Shown here one piece after another: positions 17,946-26,866 of a stretch of DNA of 64,000 bases. A program made the translations under genes and the position numbers. Under the pieces are notes generated by a model. That model did not search any database, was not told the DNA's origin, and saw only the letters and a list, made by a program, of their open reading frames with translations. Origin of the DNA: Paenibacillus solanacearum (GTDB taxonomy: Bacteria > Bacillota > Bacilli > Paenibacillales > NBRC-103111); contig NZ_CAJVAS010000031.1 in the NCBI RefSeq assembly GCF_910593845.1, positions 1 through 64,000 of the forward strand. The letters are read 5' to 3'. Positions within the stretch are counted from its first letter, which is position 1; each line of letters opens with the position of its first letter.

Positions 17946-18743
17946 TCAAGCCTGCGCGAAATATTGCTCGATAAACCGAAGCGCCTCTTTCAAATGCGTC
18001 CCGAAGTAGTCCCAGTTATGTTCCCCTTCGAATTCGAAATATTCGTGCGCGTACCCCAGCTGGTCCAGCAGCACTTTGTACGCCGTGTTCAGCGGATACA
18101 AGTAATCGCTCGTTCCGCAGTTGAAATGAAGCGCCGGCCGCTGCGCTTCCCTCACTCTCCGGGAAGCGAGCACGTGCAGGTCATGCTCTCGCACGTAAGG
18201 CCCCTGCAGCGGCCCAATCATGCGGGAAATTTCCGTTCGCAGCAAATCCTCGGTCATGAGCGCCGTCGACATCAGCGCGCCGGAAATGCTCGCCGCCGCG
18301 CCGAACAGCTCCGGGTTGCGCAGCGCAAGCATGAACGCTCCGTAGCCGCCCATCGATAGTCCGCTGACCGCGCGGCCGGACCGGTCGGCCACCGTACGAA
18401 ATTCCCGGTCGATCGCCGGAATCAGATCGTACAGCAGGTAGTCCTCGAACCGCCCGCCGCCGTTATACCAATTAATGTAAAACGTCCCTTGCCCATATCC
18501 CCCGTCGCTGGGCATCACGACGATGCTCTCCCGGAGTTGGCCTGATGCGATCATCGCGTCAAGCGTCGCCTCGGCATTGCCTTTCATGAGCCAGCTGGCT
18601 TCATGCCCGTATAACCCATGCAGTAAATAAATGACCGGATAACGCCGGTCCGGCGAGGCGTCATAGCTTGGCGGCAAATACACGTTGCAGAGCTTGCGCT
18701 GATACAATGCGCCGGAAAAAAACGGAAACGGCTGTACGCTCAT
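17946..18743 (-). CDS. Esterase D-type alpha/beta hydrolase
   Basis: A 265-residue cytoplasmic hydrolase with the fold of the esterase/antigen-85 group. The nucleophile Ser sits in SGLSMGGYGAF near residue 130, the oxyanion region in YLLHGLYGHEASW near residue 40, and the catalytic His in EGEHNWDYF near 245. An acidic residue in NCGTSDYLYP near 210 may complete the triad. Enzymes of this kind act on short acyl esters or on siderophore and carbohydrate esters. It is last in a run with ytxJ and the phosphoesterase gene. Confidence 0.88.
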   Translation of the reverse strand: MSVQPFPFFSGALYQRKLCNVYLPPSYDASPDRRYPVIYLLHGLYGHEASWLMKGNAEATLDAMIASGQLRESIVVMPSDGGYGQGTFYINWYNGGGRFEDYLLYDLIPAIDREFRTVADRSGRAVSGLSMGGYGAFMLALRNPELFGAAASISGALMSTALMTEDLLRTEISRMIGPLQGPYVREHDLHVLASRRVREAQRPALHFNCGTSDYLYPLNTAYKVLLDQLGYAHEYFEFEGEHNWDYFGTHLKEALRFIEQYFAQA

Positions 18744-18774
18744 GCGGCAACCCCCCTTCTGCCGATCGGTCGGC

Positions 18775-19116
18775 TTAATTGAGTACGGCGGTTATATGCG
18801 CTCTGGTCACGGACCAATGGGACGTATTCCATACGGTTTCCTTATTCTTAATATATAAAATTTGCGGAGAAGCATGCTTCACGCCGGTATCTTCGGCAAT
18901 CTGGTTCGACACGGGACGTGATTCGATCACTTTGACCATCACATATTCCACGTCGGCATTCGGCTCTTTTGCCAAATACGATTCATATTCATCCAGCGCG
19001 TTCGAGCTTACCGGGCAAGCCGTGCTATGCTTCAACACAACGACCGGCTTGTCGGCCGATCCTTCATATAGCCGGTTCCACTGTTCGATCGTCGTAATTT
19101 CTTTCCATTGTGTCAT
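18775..19116 (-). CDS. ytxJ: Monothiol bacilliredoxin YtxJ
   Basis: A 113-residue thioredoxin-fold protein of the bacillithiol redox system that removes bacillithiol from cysteines. The single active-site cysteine is in STACPVSSNAL near residue 34, and the cis-proline loop reads HASPQILYIK near 84. ATG 19116 is chosen because CGGAGGG stands eight bases upstream; the longer frame adds 13 residues without a ribosome site. Its presence indicates that the organism makes bacillithiol. Confidence 0.9.
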   Translation of the reverse strand: MTQWKEITTIEQWNRLYEGSADKPVVVLKHSTACPVSSNALDEYESYLAKEPNADVEYVMVKVIESRPVSNQIAEDTGVKHASPQILYIKNKETVWNTSHWSVTRAHITAVLN

Positions 19117-19156
19117 ATTGGTCCCTCCGTCTTGTTTTCCAAAAATGATCGTCACA

Positions 19157-19660
19157 TTATTTGCGTTCGTAATAAAACAACTCGGCCTCCGGCTGCGAGC
19201 CCAGCGTCACAATCCCGTACGAGTAACGGGCCTGCCTACGCTTGTCAGTCGGGGAGCCGGGATTGAAGAGCAGCATCCCGCTGCGTCTTTCCATAAACGG
19301 AATATGGGAGTGGCCGAACAGCACGACATCGACCGTCCCTTGCCCGTCGCTGTCGAGAAATGCGCGATGCGCCGTGTCCGGGGTAGAGCGTCCACCGTCG
19401 CCGTGCACGATGCCGATGCGGTATCCGGCGAGCTTCAACACCTTGCGCCGGCCGAAGCGCCTTACGATCTCCAGGCCGTCGTTATTGCCGGCCACCCCGT
19501 CCACGGGAGCGATCGAAGCGAACAGCCCGACGACGCTTTCGTCCATCCAATCGCCGGCGTGCAAGATCATGTCGACGCCTTGGAGGCCCTCGACGAGCAC
19601 ATCCGGCAGACGAACGGCTGTGCCGGACAGATGGGTGTCGGATACAACGCCTATACGCAT
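19157..19660 (-). CDS. YsnB/YfcE-type metallophosphoesterase
   Basis: A 167-residue calcineurin-like phosphoesterase. All metal-binding blocks are visible: SDTHL near residue 8, HAGDW near 34, AGNND near 57, IVHGD near 84 and FGHSH near 112. It likely hydrolyses phosphodiesters with a two-metal centre; the physiological substrate of this family is not settled. Start ATG 19660 is preceded by AAAGGA; the open frame extends further upstream through the terminator region of the preceding gene and is rejected there. Confidence 0.85.
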   Translation of the reverse strand: MRIGVVSDTHLSGTAVRLPDVLVEGLQGVDMILHAGDWMDESVVGLFASIAPVDGVAGNNDGLEIVRRFGRRKVLKLAGYRIGIVHGDGGRSTPDTAHRAFLDSDGQGTVDVVLFGHSHIPFMERRSGMLLFNPGSPTDKRRQARYSYGIVTLGSQPEAELFYYERK

Positions 19661-19720
19661 GGGAGCCGAGTCCTTTCGCATCAGAATTATTATTATTTTA
19701 CCATAACCATCCTGAAAAGA

Positions 19721-19810
19721 AAAAAGCACCGCAGGCAGCGCCTCCTTCAAGTAACCGCACGGATCCGTCCGAATCCGGCATACTTGCAGCGGCACTACCG
19801 CGCAGTGCTT
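19721..19810 (-). terminator. Long hairpin at the end of the ABC export operon
   Basis: Outer arms AAGCAC at 19724 and GTGCTT at 19805 with extra GC pairing inside. On the minus strand it is followed by TTTTTTC, 12 bases after the operon's last stop codon. Confidence 0.55.
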
Positions 19811-19821
19811 GTTCTTGCTTT

Positions 19822-21951
19822 CTAATCGACCGTAATGAACCAGTCCAGGTTTTGCGTGGCGAGAAGCTTGCGCTTTCCCTGAAATTCGGAGAATACCGAA
19901 ACATTGTACTTTTTCATGAACACGAGTTTATAAATAAGGTCGGCATCGGATTTCGTTATTTTGTATTCATGCAGTCCCAGATCGACCTTCTTATCGTCGT
20001 CGCCCGGCTTGGATTCAAGATAGAGCACTTCTTCGATCGTCACGTTCCGGGCCGCGTCCTGGAACTGGATGATGAGACGCTGGCCATCGTTGGCGGTCTC
20101 ATAGTACGTGTCTTTTTCCAGATTGTAATCGAAATTGATGCGAAGCGCTTTGTTATCGAGCTGGGTTTGCAGTTTGGAGATGGTGAGCTTATACGGGAAA
20201 AACTCGATATTTTTCAAATTCGTCTTCGGTCCCGGCTGTTCCTCGGGAAGCTCCATCTCCACCGCGTTCAAATAGGCGTCCGCCTTCTCGTCCAAGCCGG
20301 TCCAATGCGTGTCGGTCACCGCTTCGCCAACAATTAGCTTAAGCCCGGCACGATCCATATCTTTCGGCAGCTTGGCCGTGAGCGACTGTACGGCTTGGCC
20401 GGAAGGGTTCAGCTTCTGCTTGACTTCGCGGATTTTCATCGGGAACAGCCGTTCATCCGGCGTTTTCAGAAAAGCCGCGACCTTCGGCAGCGCAGATGAC
20501 CGCTTCTCCAAATTCGTCGTCTCCAGCTGCACCTCGAACCATTGGGACGAATCATCCGCGTAGGAATTGACCGCTCTCGGCGCGTACATCGCACTGCGGC
20601 CGGCCCCGGTAATCGGCTGCTTGCTGCCGAGTGCAACCGCCTTCAGTCCCGTTCCCGTCAAGGGCATGTCAAACTGGGCCATTTCTTCCACAGTCTGCTC
20701 ATTGACCTTCTCCTGCACAACGAGACGGGCCGCCGAATACGGGTAAGCATACGGAATTTTGGCCGCGAACTGCACATGCATCGGAACGCCCGGAGGCAAG
20801 CCGGCCGCGCGGTCCGTACGGATCGCCTTCGCCTCAATCTTGACCCCGTCGTCGAGCAAATAATACCCCTTCATCTCTGGGAATGGCAGCGAAGCGGCCT
20901 CCTGGTGCGTCAATGTCAAATCGGCGCTCAAGATATCCTGATCTTCCCAGGGCATCCGCTGAAGCTTCTCCACCTGCAGCCGGTACGTTCCGGTCAAATT
21001 CGTATAGTCGACCGGGCTGCCGAGCGGAATCGTCTCCAGCGCCGCCGCAGGCACGGTGAGCGACGCGATCGGATAATTCAGCTTCTGATCGCTCGTGATC
21101 GAGACGGGCTGGGAGATGACGACCTCCCATTCGCCTGTGGCCGCCGACTTCGGAAGCAGCGTCCCTTTCAGTTGAATCTCAACCGATACCTCCGGCGTTA
21201 GTTGCTGCTTATCCGCAGGCACGACCGCTTCCAGCGGGTAAGACGCCCCGCCGGCCGTCCGCAGCGCGTATTGCAGTCCCGGAAGCTTCAAGCTGGACCC
21301 GCCGCGATTCGTCAGCTTGAGCATCAGCCTCGGGCTCAAATGCGCTTCCTTCTCCTGCACGTAATTTTTCGTAACCTGCGCTTCCACCGGGAAGCTGCCG
21401 AAATTGAGCGTACGGCTGTCGCTCGGCGCGGAAAGCACCGAGTCCGCATCGTTGGGGAAAGCAATCGAACCGACCGTCTCTTCGAGCGCAGCCAAGTTGT
21501 AGTTCCAATGGGTAACCCGGAATTGCAAGTCGCCGAGCGTGACGCTGTCGTTCACTGGGGCGTAGAACGAATAGTCGACCCGCTGGCCCGCGGGAATGTC
21601 TTTCTTGGCCTTGTCCTGGGGCAGCAGCTGCGCTTCGAATTCGGTTCCGCTCTTGCTGCCCACGCGCACCCAATAGTCGAGAAACGACAGCGCCGCTGAT
21701 TCCCCATTATCGACCGTCATCGTAAAAAACAACATGTTTCCGGTTTCGGAAGGCAGGATGACCGCATTTTTCAACTCAAAGTAGGCGTTCTTCGTCACAT
21801 ATACCAAAGGGAGCTGCTGCGCTGCGGACAATACGTCGCGCTGATATGCCGCGCTTTGGGCGTTCACAGCCGTCGCAGGTCCCGCACCAGCAGCCGGGAC
21901 GGCGGCGAGGAGGCAGATCAGCGCCCATTTCACCTTGTTCGATCGGTACAA
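19822..21951 (-). CDS. Large secreted protein of the ABC export operon
   Basis: A 709-residue protein with an N-terminal signal peptide (residues 1-30, hydrophobic run then AGAGPATA-VNA). The mature part looks all-beta, with several repeated Ig-like segments of about 100-150 residues, and no catalytic motif. There is no C-terminal anchor or sorting signal. It starts one base after the AbrB-fused ATPase stop, so it is the last gene of the operon. I infer an extracellular partner or substrate of the transporter. I do not recognise the family. Confidence 0.75.
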   Translation of the reverse strand: MYRSNKVKWALICLLAAVPAAGAGPATAVNAQSAAYQRDVLSAAQQLPLVYVTKNAYFELKNAVILPSETGNMLFFTMTVDNGESAALSFLDYWVRVGSKSGTEFEAQLLPQDKAKKDIPAGQRVDYSFYAPVNDSVTLGDLQFRVTHWNYNLAALEETVGSIAFPNDADSVLSAPSDSRTLNFGSFPVEAQVTKNYVQEKEAHLSPRLMLKLTNRGGSSLKLPGLQYALRTAGGASYPLEAVVPADKQQLTPEVSVEIQLKGTLLPKSAATGEWEVVISQPVSITSDQKLNYPIASLTVPAAALETIPLGSPVDYTNLTGTYRLQVEKLQRMPWEDQDILSADLTLTHQEAASLPFPEMKGYYLLDDGVKIEAKAIRTDRAAGLPPGVPMHVQFAAKIPYAYPYSAARLVVQEKVNEQTVEEMAQFDMPLTGTGLKAVALGSKQPITGAGRSAMYAPRAVNSYADDSSQWFEVQLETTNLEKRSSALPKVAAFLKTPDERLFPMKIREVKQKLNPSGQAVQSLTAKLPKDMDRAGLKLIVGEAVTDTHWTGLDEKADAYLNAVEMELPEEQPGPKTNLKNIEFFPYKLTISKLQTQLDNKALRINFDYNLEKDTYYETANDGQRLIIQFQDAARNVTIEEVLYLESKPGDDDKKVDLGLHEYKITKSDADLIYKLVFMKKYNVSVFSEFQGKRKLLATQNLDWFITVD

Positions 21952-21952
21952 T

Positions 21953-22849
21953 TTAGCGTTCCTCCTTCTGTTCCGGAGGCAGCAGCACGATGCGGCCGTC
22001 CTCCACCTGCACTCTCACTTTGTTCGACTGCTTCAGGCCGATCGTCTGCAGCATATCCGACGGAATTTGCAGCCGTCCCGCTTTGTCGATGACGGCATAT
22101 TCCACGTGGGATTCTTCCTCCTCCGACTGCTGAGCGCCCTGCTCCAGCTCGGCCAGCTCGTCGGCGTATGATTTCCTCCGTATGATTTCCGACGACGTTT
22201 TGCCGTCGCGGATCGCCACGACGCGATCGACCTTTTTGGCAAGTAACGGGTCATGCGTTACGATCACGACCGTCAGCCCGAGATTCCGGTTCAATTCGCG
22301 GAACAGGTCGAGAATCTGATTGGCCATCTTCGTATCGACCGAACCGGTCGGCTCGTCGGCCAGCAGCAGCTTCGGCTGATTGGCCAGCGCAATGGCGATC
22401 GCCACCCGCTGCTGCTCGCCGCCCGACAGCTGGTTCAGCTTGTTGCCCCGGCGATGGCTCAGCCCTACCGCATCCAGCAGCTCGATCGCCCGTTCCCGCT
22501 TCCTCCTGCCCTTCAGCAGAATCGGCAGCTCGACATTTTCCTGCGCCGTCAAATACGGAATCAGGTTGCGCGCATTGTTCTGCCAGACGAAGCCGACCGT
22601 TTCCCGCTTGTATTTCACAAGATCCTTCTCGGTAAACTTGAGCAAATCTTTCCCGTCCACGAGCAGCTGCCCCGCCGAAGGGCGGTCGAGGCCGCCCAGC
22701 ATGTTGAGCAGCGTCGACTTGCCGCTGCCGCTGTTGCCGATAATCGCCATCAGCTCGCCCGGGTCGACGTGCAGATCGAGCCCTTGCAGCGCGACGACTT
22801 CAAGGTCGGCGATTTTATATATTTTCACGAGGTTGTCACAATGTATCAA
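21953..22849 (-). CDS. ABC transporter ATPase with a C-terminal AbrB/SpoVT-like domain
   Basis: A 298-residue ATPase of the LolD/MacB type with Walker A IGNSGSGKST, signature LSGGEQQRVA and Walker B LLLADEP. After residue 245 a charged linker (AQQSEEEES) leads to an extra domain of about 45 residues reading IDKAGRLQIPSDML followed by VRVQVEDGRIVLLPP, which fits the swapped-hairpin AbrB/MazE/SpoVT fold. I chose TTG 22849, which has GGGAGG seven bases upstream; an in-frame TTG at 22876 lies inside the permease gene. Whether the extra domain binds DNA, dimerises or gates transport is unknown. Confidence 0.85.
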   Translation of the reverse strand: MIHCDNLVKIYKIADLEVVALQGLDLHVDPGELMAIIGNSGSGKSTLLNMLGGLDRPSAGQLLVDGKDLLKFTEKDLVKYKRETVGFVWQNNARNLIPYLTAQENVELPILLKGRRKRERAIELLDAVGLSHRRGNKLNQLSGGEQQRVAIAIALANQPKLLLADEPTGSVDTKMANQILDLFRELNRNLGLTVVIVTHDPLLAKKVDRVVAIRDGKTSSEIIRRKSYADELAELEQGAQQSEEEESHVEYAVIDKAGRLQIPSDMLQTIGLKQSNKVRVQVEDGRIVLLPPEQKEER

Positions 22850-22862
22850 CGCATAGCCTCCC

Positions 22863-25805
22863 TTAATCCTCGCCAAGCTTGACGGCTTGATGGATTTTGA
22901 TCCGGGACAGCATGGACCCGAGAATGAACAGCCCGATCGCCAGCATGATGCCGACGATCATATACAGCTGCATTTGATCGCGCGGATCGAAGGTAACCTG
23001 GAACGGCGGCACTTGCGACGACGATTGCAGCGACAGCTGGAACATCGGCACGAACAGCCGGCTCGTCACGTTTCCGAGCAAAATGCCGATGGCAATGGCC
23101 GCGCCGGACGTCATCAACTGTTCGCCGACCAGCATGACCATCAGCTGCCGGAACGAGATCCCCATCGCCCGCAATATGCCAAGCTGCAGCACGCGCCCCG
23201 ACAAGGACAGCACCCAATACAGCAGGAAGCCGCAGAAGCTGATAATGATCGATATGAGGAAGCCGAGCGTCATGACTCCGTTGATCGCGAGCTGGAACGG
23301 ATCGTTCTTCACGCGGATCAGCATTTGCTTCGAATCGGTAAGCTCCGAAACCGGAATGTCCTTATCCTCCATCGCCTGATACAGCTGCTGGCTGCTCGCC
23401 TCCAACTTCATCTTCAGCCACACTTCGTAAGGCTCCAGCGCCATGTTATTTTGAATATACGAGAGATGGCCGACGACGAGCATCGGGTACTTGATCTTCG
23501 GCGCTGCTTTGGCATTGCCCGCTGCAGAGCCGGACGACGGCGTCTTATCGTTAAAATTCGGGTTCGGATTCCAGGACGGCCAGTAATCGATAATGCCGTA
23601 TATGTTGAACATGGCGCTCTCCACGCCGTTCCAGCCCGCATACAGCGTATCGCCCGGTTTCAGGTGGAACCGGTCCGCAATCGACCGGGAGATCAAGACG
23701 GCGGAAGGCGAAGAAGCCATCAAATTCAAATAATCGTAAAAATGATGATCGAGCAGGCCGTTGCGCAGCCAGGAGGTGTATCCGAAATCATCCGTATCGA
23801 TGCCCATCATCGTGATCGTTTCTTTCTCTTTGCCGACGGTCACCGACGCATCCTTCTTCACGAACACTTTGGCCGCGTGCTCCACGCCTGGAAGCTGCGT
23901 CATCGGCAGGAACGGAGGCTCGGAATACTGCACCTTCTTCTTCACGACCGGAATCGGCACGGTCGGCGTCACCGGTGCGGCGGGAGCTTCTTCGTCGCCG
24001 CTGTCCGCTTCGTCCATGTCTTCGCCGGCTCCCGCGATCGGTGCGTCGTCCTCCCATTTGATCTTCACCGCGATGTCGGCGCCGTTGGCGTACAATATTT
24101 TTTCGCTTGCATTTTTGTTGATCGTCCTTGCCGCGCTGGCGCTGAACATGCCTGTCGCGAGCGTGACGCTGAGGAACACCATAATCGCCTGGTACTGCGT
24201 CGTCGAGCGTCCGACCTGGAGCAGCGTCGAATACAGCGAAGGCGGCCACCATTTACGTCCCGCGGCGTACAGCAGCCGGATCAGGAACGGATAAATCCGC
24301 AGCAGCAAAAAGGCGGATCCTAAAATAAACAGCGCCGGAACGAGAAACAGCAGCGGGTCGATTTGCAGGTCCGAAGCGTCCAGCCCGAGCGCCTGCAAGT
24401 CGCCCATCCGCCGCCTGAACGATTGCAGCCCGTACAGCGCGACGCCGACAAGCGCGATGTCGATAAAATATTTGTGCCAGAACGAATGCTTGTGCTGGCG
24501 CGCCATCTGCTGCTTGTGGCCGACGATCGTCGCCCGCGTCGCGAACAGCACCGGCAATATCGTCATGACGATGGAGCAAAGCACGGCAACCAGGCCGTAT
24601 TGATACGCGTCCTCCGTCAGCTTCACCTTCAGCGCCGCCCGTTGAACAAATTCGAGGAAGCCGTTGGAGGCGCCCAGCATCTTCGTCAGCTGCAGACCGA
24701 GCAGCGGCCCGATCGCCAGCGCCAGCGCACCTAGCAGCAGCCCTTCGACGAAGTAGCTTGCGACGATTTGCAGTCTGCTCGCCCCACGGCTGCGCAGAAC
24801 GGCGATTTCGGTCTTTTGGCGGTCGGTAATCAGGTTGGACACCATGAACAAGTAATAGGCCAGCATGATCATGACCGGAACGTTAAGCGACCAGAGCATG
24901 ACGCGGAGCTTTTCTTCTTTGGCGTAATACCCTGCCATCGTTTGCAATGCAGGCGCCTTCATCGATACGTTGTCAAAGCGTTCGTCCAGGAACGCCTCGG
25001 CACCGTTATACGCGAAAGCGAATTTGCCGATGGAGCTGAGCTCCATTGCATTGTAATCGACCGCCGTATACCAGATGGACGAACGGACGAAAGCCAGCTT
25101 CTCTTCCATGAACGATTGCTCGAACGTTTCGAACGGCAGCAGGAAGCTTCCCCGATAGCTGGACAAATAATTGTACCAGTACAGGTCGTCATACGCTTTG
25201 CGGTCGATGACGCCGACGACTTTGAAGCGCAGCGGGTTGGCCCCTTCGTCGGAAATGACGAACTCGTTGCCGACGACCATTTTGAAATTGGTCAGCGCTT
25301 CTTCCACGACCAGCACCTCGTATGTCCCGTTCACCGGCTCCTTCTTCGGCCACTGTCCGTCCTTCAGCACCGCATGCGCCTCCAGATCGCTCATGCCGAC
25401 AATATCGGCGACCCGGTTGACTTCGGGGTCCACCCGGTCCGGATCGACCGGGCTCATCTTGAAGCGGTCCGTCGCCCGCTCGATCATATAGCTTTTGATC
25501 GGCAGATCGAGGCGCGGGAGCATCGTCTCCTTCATATACCGGTCGGCCTCGCGCATCCGTTTCACCGTTTCCTCGGCTCCCAGCTCGCTCGTCGAGTATA
25601 CCGATGTCCACATCACGCCCGGATATTGCTCCGAATCGGTCTGCAGCAGCTCCAAATCTTTAATCAACAAGCGATGCAGGATGGCGTTCGTGTAGATCGG
25701 CATGCTGCTCGCCAGTCCCACGGAAATGACAAGCCCGAGCAGCAAGCTCAGCTCCAGCCATTTGTTCTTCACCATCTTGCGCAACATCATGACCAATAAC
25801 GCCAC
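22863..25805 (-). CDS. Giant FtsX-type ABC permease
   Basis: A 980-residue membrane protein. One membrane helix lies near residues 18-38, a large external domain follows to about 300, then helices near 305-335, 350-385, 410-435, 455-470, 490-520 and 550-570. A second external domain (about 575-830) begins with an acidic, Pro-rich insert (DDAPIAGAGEDMDEADSG), and the last FtsX core (830-970) has helices around GFLISIIISFCGFLLYWVL. This is the two-FtsX-domain LolC/MacB-like layout of export or membrane-remodelling transporters. GTG start with GAGGTG upstream. It has two candidate ATPases in the operon. Confidence 0.88.
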   Translation of the reverse strand: MALLVMMLRKMVKNKWLELSLLLGLVISVGLASSMPIYTNAILHRLLIKDLELLQTDSEQYPGVMWTSVYSTSELGAEETVKRMREADRYMKETMLPRLDLPIKSYMIERATDRFKMSPVDPDRVDPEVNRVADIVGMSDLEAHAVLKDGQWPKKEPVNGTYEVLVVEEALTNFKMVVGNEFVISDEGANPLRFKVVGVIDRKAYDDLYWYNYLSSYRGSFLLPFETFEQSFMEEKLAFVRSSIWYTAVDYNAMELSSIGKFAFAYNGAEAFLDERFDNVSMKAPALQTMAGYYAKEEKLRVMLWSLNVPVMIMLAYYLFMVSNLITDRQKTEIAVLRSRGASRLQIVASYFVEGLLLGALALAIGPLLGLQLTKMLGASNGFLEFVQRAALKVKLTEDAYQYGLVAVLCSIVMTILPVLFATRATIVGHKQQMARQHKHSFWHKYFIDIALVGVALYGLQSFRRRMGDLQALGLDASDLQIDPLLFLVPALFILGSAFLLLRIYPFLIRLLYAAGRKWWPPSLYSTLLQVGRSTTQYQAIMVFLSVTLATGMFSASAARTINKNASEKILYANGADIAVKIKWEDDAPIAGAGEDMDEADSGDEEAPAAPVTPTVPIPVVKKKVQYSEPPFLPMTQLPGVEHAAKVFVKKDASVTVGKEKETITMMGIDTDDFGYTSWLRNGLLDHHFYDYLNLMASSPSAVLISRSIADRFHLKPGDTLYAGWNGVESAMFNIYGIIDYWPSWNPNPNFNDKTPSSGSAAGNAKAAPKIKYPMLVVGHLSYIQNNMALEPYEVWLKMKLEASSQQLYQAMEDKDIPVSELTDSKQMLIRVKNDPFQLAINGVMTLGFLISIIISFCGFLLYWVLSLSGRVLQLGILRAMGISFRQLMVMLVGEQLMTSGAAIAIGILLGNVTSRLFVPMFQLSLQSSSQVPPFQVTFDPRDQMQLYMIVGIMLAIGLFILGSMLSRIKIHQAVKLGED

Positions 25806-25816
25806 GAAGCGTCACC

Positions 25817-26866
25817 TCAATTGTTTAAAATCACCTTCTGGCCTTCCTTGAGCCCCTTGCGGATCTCCACTTCGGTAGAAGAGACGACGCCTTTCTCGAC
25901 ATCGATTTCTTTGCGGCTGTCACCTTCCAGCACTTGTACGTAATCTCTGCCGAGGTAGGAACGAAGCCCGACCTTCGGTATGATCAGTATGTTTTCCCTT
26001 TGCTCCGTGACGATCGTAATATCGGCATTGTTGCCGATAGATACTTCGGGCGGCAGATCGGCGACGGAGATGACGACGGTTTTGGCATTTTTGTCATTGA
26101 CCGCCTTCACGTCGGATTGCGGCGCCGTGGCGGGAATTTGCACGACCTGGCCTTGGAACGGCTTGCCCTTGATTTTCACGTCCGCCTGCATGCCGATTTG
26201 TATGCCCGTCAAGTCGGCCAAATTGGAAAACTCGTATACGAGCTTCATTCGTTTCGGATCCGATACCGTAACCAGCGTCTTGTACGCCGTCACCGGGTCG
26301 CCCTGCTTGATCGGATCGACGAAGGTGACAATGCCGTCGACGCTTGAGACGAGCTTGGCCCGCTGCAGCTGGCCGTTCAGCAGATCGAGCTGAATTTGCT
26401 CCTTCTGCACGTCTAGCAGCTTCAGCCGAATCGACGCCGCGTCGCCGCGCTGCTCTTCTTTCGCCTGCTCCAGCAAAATCTTGGCTTTTTCCACGACGAG
26501 CTCCTGCTGCTTGACCTTGCTGGCCAGATCGCCGGTTTCCAGCTGCGCAATGACGTCGCCTACCGCTACTTTCGTACCAAGCGATACGTTCATGGCATTA
26601 AGCCGTCCGCCCGATTCGGGAAAATACAAATATTGCAGCCGGTCCGAAGCAAACGTACCGACACCGGTCACCTGCTTCGTAATGTTGCCCCGCCTCACTT
26701 CGTACAGCTCGAAATTTTCTTTCACCGGCTTGACCAGCGGCGGCTTCAGCGCCTCTTCCTCTCTCGGAAGCAGACTGCAGCCGGATAAAACGGCGGACAG
26801 CGCCACCGTCAAGGCCAGCGGAGTCCATAGCCGCCGCCCGCCGGCAGCGTTAACCTTGTTCCACAA
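25817..26866 (-). CDS. Lipoprotein periplasmic-type adaptor (HlyD/MacA-like)
   Basis: A 349-residue membrane-fusion-type subunit. The lipobox LSGC lies near residue 29 after a hydrophobic signal. A lipoyl half-domain (GTKVAVGDVIAQLETGDLASK) is followed by a coiled-coil hairpin (about residues 105-150) and the second lipoyl half with VDGIVTFV, then beta-barrel segments. I prefer TTG 26866 because GGAGG lies nine bases upstream; ATG 26875 abuts the ribosome site. The gene overlaps the end of the upstream ATPase by 17 bases. In Gram-positives such adaptors link permease and substrate outside the membrane. Confidence 0.85.
   Translation of the reverse strand: MWNKVNAAGGRRLWTPLALTVALSAVLSGCSLLPREEEALKPPLVKPVKENFELYEVRRGNITKQVTGVGTFASDRLQYLYFPESGGRLNAMNVSLGTKVAVGDVIAQLETGDLASKVKQQELVVEKAKILLEQAKEEQRGDAASIRLKLLDVQKEQIQLDLLNGQLQRAKLVSSVDGIVTFVDPIKQGDPVTAYKTLVTVSDPKRMKLVYEFSNLADLTGIQIGMQADVKIKGKPFQGQVVQIPATAPQSDVKAVNDKNAKTVVISVADLPPEVSIGNNADITIVTEQRENILIIPKVGLRSYLGRDYVQVLEGDSRKEIDVEKGVVSSTEVEIRKGLKEGQKVILNN

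Noticed and set aside
22887..24323. 478-residue + frame inside the giant permease
   Set aside because: Composition is a His/Arg/Gln shadow of the membrane protein gene on the other strand.
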